A DNA stretch of 64,000 nucleotides, from positions 12,274,971 to 12,338,970 of the forward strand of contig NC_081333.1 of NCBI RefSeq assembly GCF_022539665.2, written 5' to 3'. Shown here piece by piece: positions 62,201 to 64,000 of the stretch; position 1 is the first letter of the stretch; every line of letters starts with the position of its first letter. Made by a program: the position numbers and the translations under genes. Origin of the DNA: Daphnia carinata. Taxonomy: Eukaryota > Arthropoda > Branchiopoda > Diplostraca > Daphniidae. The notes under the pieces were generated by a model. The model searched no databases. It saw only the letters and a program-made list of their open reading frames with translations, and was not told the DNA's origin.

Positions 62201-64000
62201 CTGAAAAGTAGGAAATTATCAAAAGAAGAAACTGTAGCAGGGGATGTATGAAGCCAGACGTAAATCTATGCGTGCAACTACGCCGATATATATCGCAGAG
62301 CATATCTCGTAGTATTACGTCGCCTCTAAAACTAATAATCGACGGTGGAAAAAAGAAAATTGACAACAAAAGAGAACGTGGAAAATCGGAAGGAAGACTT
62401 TCGAATCCTATTGACAATCGTAGCGAAATTGAAAAGGAAGGATTTGTAAATGCGATTTTGCAGGTTCTCGTGTTGCGTTTTATTTCATTCCAAGTGCTTC
62501 CGCACAATCATGCAACATAGAAAAAAAAAAAATGTATACTGTGAAGTCTTGTAAAAAGCTAAGCAAATCAGGTTAAATCGAATCACATCGAGTCGAATAC
62601 ATTCATATGAGCCAGTGGAGGAAACGAAGATGTTTTTGGGTTTCTATCGCGTTGCATCCATGACGCGCTGTTCTGTAGCGGAATGACCCTGTTCTAGCAT
62701 TACGTCAATTTACTAGCTAACAATAGCAGTGTTTCTCAATCAACAACTTGTACCCTTTTGTAAGTGTCACGATTGCCATTTACAAGGCAGTGCCACCAGT
62801 CAAGTTCTCGTTTAAAGAGGAGAAGCCCTTTCGATTGAACCGCCTAATTATCACGATCCGCCAACTTGTACACACTCACATACCAAGATCCAAGTTATAA
62901 CGAGCCGGAACAAGTTCCGAAATAGCACCGAATGATCTACGATGATAACGCAAAAGGCGTGGCGTAATTGAAAACAAGAAGATTGGTGTTGGGCGATTGC
63001 AACATCCATTGAACAAGATAGAAAGATGAAGTTGGATTGGAATTGTTGGTTTGAAATTGCAATCATTCTGGTATTTCTGCTTGGACTATTACAGTTGTGG
63101 AGGTTGACAATGTTGATCGTCGGTTACGACATCGATACAAATTCCTATCAGACAAAATGGAAACAATAAACAAGAAAACTTGCTAGTGACAAGGGAATTA
63201 TCCGACATTATTGCGAAAGGAAACATAAACGTTCGAGTTTTTTTTTTTCATTTGTACTTACATTGTGGCTGCTGAAGACGAATGACGTAAACGTTCTTAT
63301 TCGTTTTTCCTTCCCGAAGCAGCTCAACGTTCTTTCATTGACACCTTATTGACAAGCGAATTGTAAGTTAGATTTAAAAGAGCCCCAAATGTTTCCTCGC
63401 ATGTCGTAATCAAATTGCATTGCAGGCGGGATTCGATTGACATCGGCCTCTGTGACTGTATCCATGGTGTCACTTTAATGTCACTATCTTTACACAGAAG
63501 CGCAGATAATACCATCTGATGTCAAGGGCAACAATCATTGCGTTGCGTAACGGTTGTTGTTGACATCATATCGGATGCTGGACAAAAGTCCGTCTCAAAT
63601 TAATTTTTTTGAAAGTCTCAATCCTGACACGCAGTACATTATAAATCAGCGTGATCAAGTGACACTCACGCATTTACCAGGGAGAACTGACTTGCTCTGT
63701 ATAATGCTTCGCAAATGTAATAGCGATGTGTTTGGAAAGCAGAAAGCGTTTCTAACGTTGTCACGACCGATGCCTCCATCTCCAGTGGACACGTACACAC
63801 CTTTTCACGTCACGACCTGTTTTTTCGATCCCCCGATTCAAGCTATTAATTTCGGTTCATTGTCCATATGGTGCGTGGAAACGCATAGGGTAAAAGGATG
63901 GTAGCCCTGAAACGGACAGGTGAAGTACCCCAGATAGACTATCTTTATCGTGTCACACTCAAGTACGCGGAACGGCTGCGATCGATACACGGACGTGCTT
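53254..64000. other. Gene-poor tract
   Basis: No supportable gene. Open frames up to 138 codons (for example 60330-60746, minus) lack recognisable motifs. A poly-T/poly-G junction occurs at about 59025-59050, similar in form to 43697-43730. A weak tRNA-like A box (TCTAGTGGTTAGAATAC) lies near 57788 with a poor B box after it. The sequence may hold introns or regulatory DNA of genes outside the window. Confidence 0.5.

Noticed and set aside
1-64000. CRISPR arrays, bacterial operons, rRNA genes
   Set aside because: No regularly spaced repeats, no Shine-Dalgarno-led operons and no rRNA-like sequence. The genes are intron-bearing and eukaryotic.

Overview
The window looks like nuclear DNA of a small-genome arthropod, most probably a water flea (Daphnia, Cladocera). 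This is inferred from five recognisable animal genes, from mostly 50-120 bp GT-AG introns in the compact cluster, from AT-rich spacers full of long homopolymer runs, and from a Dmrt99B gene that carries both a DM and a DMA domain. The species cannot be fixed from sequence alone. All gene models below were built by hand from reading frames, splice sites and phase agreement.

Layout. Positions 1-8873 are gene-poor. Positions 8874-16105 hold a compact cluster: an MTBP-like replication-origin firing factor (minus), a POGLUT2/KDELC1-like ER protein O-glucosyltransferase (plus) sharing a 168 bp divergent promoter with it, and an F-box/leucine-rich-repeat gene (minus) convergent with POGLUT2. Positions 16116-21121 form a large palindrome: two arms of about 2.2 kb around a 559 bp spacer. 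Each arm carries one copy of a small spliced coiled-coil gene of unknown function and a GC-rich island made of consecutive hairpins. The left arm starts 11 bp upstream of the F-box start codon, so the shared promoter is duplicated too. The right gene copy is frameshifted. The spacer contains three tRNA-like sequences. Positions 21152-22490 are a nest of direct and inverted repeats. Positions 27476-31558 hold Dmrt99B (minus, three coding exons), a DM/DMA transcription factor, flanked on both sides by long non-coding tracts. Positions 45048-47725 hold a coactosin-like actin-binding protein (minus, with a distal first exon not settled). The remaining sequence to 64000 shows no convincing gene except one orphan exon-like segment at 53122-53253.

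How the parts relate. MTBP (origin firing), POGLUT2 (glycosylation of secreted EGF/fibrillin-type proteins), the F-box protein (ubiquitin-ligase substrate receptor) and coactosin (actin filament side binding) are housekeeping-type genes with no evident shared pathway. Dmrt99B is a developmental regulator in its own gene-poor domain. The most unusual element is the palindrome: transcription from either outer promoter through the centre would make a long hairpin RNA, so it is a candidate endogenous siRNA/hpRNA source. This is an inference to be tested, and an assembly artefact must be excluded first.
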